Origin: Gemmatimonadota bacterium
Lineage (GTDB): Bacteria > Gemmatimonadota > Gemmatimonadetes > Longimicrobiales > Gaopeijiaceae
Length of the DNA: 17,839 bases
Direction of reading: 5' to 3'
NCBI GenBank assembly: GCA_026713345.1
Contig: JAPOOQ010000644.1
Location: forward strand, 1-17,839
The notes beneath the pieces are model-generated. The model worked only from the letters and a program-made list of their open reading frames with translations, ran no database searches and was not told the origin of the DNA. Shown piece after piece: positions 15,936-17,839 of this stretch. Within the stretch, counting starts at the first letter, position 1, and each line of letters begins with the position of its first letter. The position numbers were made by a program, and so were the translations under genes.

Positions 15936-17839
15936 ATGACTTCCGACCATCCTGGCCAGACGGCGCCGGACGCGCTGACCCACGAGGAAGCCGCTGCCGA
16001 GATCGAGTGGCTGCGCTCCGAGGTCGATCGCCACAACCGCCTCTACCACATGGAGGCTGCGCCCGAGGTCTCCGATTCCGCCTACGACGCGCTCTTCCGG
16101 CGTTTGCAGGCGCTGGAGGCGGCCCATCCGTCGCTTGCGGCTCCCGACTCGCCAACGCAGCGGGTTGGGGCCGACCCTCTGGAGAGTCTTCCCAACGTGG
16201 AGCATGTCGTCCCGATGCTGTCGCTGGACTCGGCGCACGAGATAGACGGGGTCCGCCGCTTCGACGAGCGGTTGCGCAAGGCTCTGGAGGACGACGGGAT
16301 CCGCTACGTGCTTGAGCCCAAGCTGGACGGGGCTTCGCTTGAGCTGGTCTACGTCGACGGCGTCCTCGACCGCGCGGTGACGCGTGGGAACGGACGGGTC
16401 GGCGAAGGGGTTGCGGAGAACGTGCGCACCATCCCGTCGGTCCCGCTCCGTCTTCGCGAAGAGACGCTCCCCGCCCCCGCGCTCCTCTCCGTGCGTGGCG
16501 AGGCGATCATGTACCTGGGCGACTTCGAGAACCTCAACCAGCGGCGCATCGAGGCGGGCGAGCCGCCCTACCAGAACCCCCGCAACGCGACGTCCGGAGC
16601 GCTGCGCCAGCTGGATTCGCGGATCACGGCGCAGCGGCCGCTGACCGTGCTCGCCTACGACGTGATGGCGGTGCAGGGGGCCGACTTTGCGACCGACTCG
16701 GAGGGGCTGGCCGCGCTGAAGGCGTGGGGACTGCGCACGCCGGAACGGATCGAGGTGGTGGATTCGGTGGAGGAGATCGCGGAGTATCACCGGGCGTTCG
16801 ACGCCGACCGCGAGTCGCTCGACTACGAGATCGACGGCGTGGTGGTGAAGCTGGACGCGCTGGAGCCCCGGGAGCGGCTGGGGAGCACGTCGCATCATCC
16901 GCGCTGGGCGATCGCATACAAGTTCGAGCCGCGCAAGGAGGTCACGCGAATCGACCGGATCTTCGTGTCGGTGGGCCGGACCGGGGTGCTGACCCCGGTG
17001 GCGCTGCTGCGGCCGGTCGAAGTGGGGGGCGTGACGGTCTCGCGGGCGTCGCTGCACAACCGCGAGGAGCTGGAGCGGAAGGACGTGCGCGAAGGCGACC
17101 AGGTGCGGGTCCAGCGTGCCGGGGACGTGATCCCCCAGGTGGTGGAGCGGATCGAGGAGGAAGGGAGGGAGCGGGGGGAGCCCTTCGTCATGCCCGATGC
17201 GTGCCCGTCGTGCGGCACGGAGCCGGTCGAAAAGGGACCGTTCACCGTCTGCCCGAATCACTTCGCCTGCCGCGCGCAGTTGAAGGGGCGGATCACGCAC
17301 TTCGGGTCGCGGAACGCCCTGGACATCGAGGGGCTGGGGTCGGAGACAGCGGCGCTGCTGGTCGACGAGGGGCTGGTGAAGGAGCTCGCCGACATCTTCG
17401 ATCTGACGGAGGAGGACCTGGTGCCGCTGGAAGGGTTCGCTGAGGTGTCTGCGCGAAACCTGGTGGCCGCGATCGGGGAGCGTCGCAGCGTGGATCTGGC
17501 GAGGTTCCTGGTGGGGTTGGGGATTCCGGAGGGGGGGGTGGCGGTGGCCCGCGACCTGGCCGCGCACTTCCGCAGCGTGGACGCGATCCGCGAGGCGGCG
17601 CCGGAGGAGATGGAGGAGATCCACGGGGTGGGGGCGAAGATGTCGGCCGCGATCCGGAGGTTCCTGGACGAGCCGCGGGGCTCGGAGGCGCTGGACCGGC
17701 TGATGGCGAAGGGGATAGAGCCGGCGGCGCCGGAAGGGGAGGCGGACGGGGGGGAGGGGGGGCCGGATGGGGCGGGGGGGGGCGGGGGGGGGGAGGAGGG
17801 GGGGGGGACCGGGGGGGTCCGGGCGCTTTGGCGGGGCGG
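15936..17839 (+). CDS. ligA: NAD-dependent DNA ligase LigA (3' end outside window)
   Basis: LigA seals nicks in duplex DNA using NAD+, during replication and repair. About 634 residues are visible. The order is the Ia/adenylation domain (RHNRLYHMEAAPEVSDSAYDAL; catalytic Lys129 in EPKLDG), YEIDGVVVK (298-305), AYKFEP, the OB-fold with SVGRTGVLTPVA, and the Cys4 zinc finger (Cys423, 426, 439, 445). Helix-hairpin-helix repeats then run to about 580. The BRCT domain expected after about 600 is not seen: the sequence becomes a Gly/Glu-rich linker in an almost pure-G tract up to the window edge. ATG 15936 has no Shine-Dalgarno site; TTG 15930 is an in-frame alternative. Compared with typical LigA, KLDG is followed by ASLELVY rather than LAISL-type residues, and IRHVG reads IPEGG. 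Confidence 0.95.
   Translation, partial: MTSDHPGQTAPDALTHEEAAAEIEWLRSEVDRHNRLYHMEAAPEVSDSAYDALFRRLQALEAAHPSLAAPDSPTQRVGADPLESLPNVEHVVPMLSLDSAHEIDGVRRFDERLRKALEDDGIRYVLEPKLDGASLELVYVDGVLDRAVTRGNGRVGEGVAENVRTIPSVPLRLREETLPAPALLSVRGEAIMYLGDFENLNQRRIEAGEPPYQNPRNATSGALRQLDSRITAQRPLTVLAYDVMAVQGADFATDSEGLAALKAWGLRTPERIEVVDSVEEIAEYHRAFDADRESLDYEIDGVVVKLDALEPRERLGSTSHHPRWAIAYKFEPRKEVTRIDRIFVSVGRTGVLTPVALLRPVEVGGVTVSRASLHNREELERKDVREGDQVRVQRAGDVIPQVVERIEEEGRERGEPFVMPDACPSCGTEPVEKGPFTVCPNHFACRAQLKGRITHFGSRNALDIEGLGSETAALLVDEGLVKELADIFDLTEEDLVPLEGFAEVSARNLVAAIGERRSVDLARFLVGLGIPEGGVAVARDLAAHFRSVDAIREAAPEEMEEIHGVGAKMSAAIRRFLDEPRGSEALDRLMAKGIEPAAPEGEADGGEGGPDGAGGGGGGEEGGGTGGVRALWRG

Noticed and set aside
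15930..15958. Perfect TTGACA at 15930-15935 as a ligA -35 box
   Set aside because: No -10-like hexamer lies 16-18 bases downstream, and the box overlaps the ligA start codon.
15894..17624. A 576-residue minus-strand frame opposite ligA
   Set aside because: It is antisense to a complete, motif-rich ligase and its translation shows no recognisable domain.

Overview
The window is GC-rich, densely coded DNA from a bacterium. Several traits together suggest a Gemmatimonadota-like or related high-GC, diderm environmental lineage. These are many secreted or lipidated proteins (lipoboxes L-A-S-C, L-L-G-C and L-A-G-C), exported amidohydrolases, a choice-of-anchor-B beta-propeller protein, an exported TPR protein, and a SUF operon ordered sufC-sufB-sufD-Rieske-sufS. 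This taxonomic guess rests on gene content only and is moderate at best. No tRNA, rRNA, CRISPR array, insertion sequence or phage gene was seen. No gene-free gap exceeds about 300 bases.

Layout, left to right. (1) 1-3794, minus strand: a D-aminoacylase-type amidohydrolase lipoprotein cut by the left edge, a choice-of-anchor-B lipoprotein, and an AMIN-like lipoprotein. (2) 3811-8982, minus strand: a compact SUF operon transcribed sufC, sufB, sufD, Rieske ferredoxin, sufS. Its genes are 5-55 bases apart, with a GTGA overlap at sufB/sufD, and a good sigma-70-type promoter lies at 9070-9098. No sufE, sufU, sufT or sufR is present. (3) 9175-10797, minus strand: an exported TPR protein rich in conserved-looking His and Cys motifs. 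(4) 10944-12413, plus strand: an ECF-type sigma factor, a two-helix membrane anti-sigma factor and a YbjQ/UPF0145 protein, spaced as one operon (10-base gap, then an ATGA overlap). An inverted repeat and a -10-like box lie in the divergent region before it. (5) 12443-15685, minus strand: a DUF4328 membrane protein, a solitary beta-class DNA methyltransferase, and an exported amidohydrolase just upstream of the methyltransferase. (6) 15936 to the right edge, plus strand: NAD-dependent DNA ligase LigA, running off the window through an extremely G-rich stretch where the BRCT domain would be expected.

How the genes work together. SufS supplies persulfide sulfur, SufBC2D assembles the cluster, and the Rieske protein is either an electron donor or a client. 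The sigma, anti-sigma and YbjQ genes look like a membrane-signal-responsive regulatory cassette. The remaining genes are mostly housekeeping or envelope functions with no obvious shared pathway. I did not find a clearly new multi-gene system. The best leads are the sigma-factor 5' end with its overlapping leader ORF or possible frameshift, the exported Cys/His-rich TPR protein, the AMIN-like lipoprotein behind sufS, and the ligase C-terminal G-tract.
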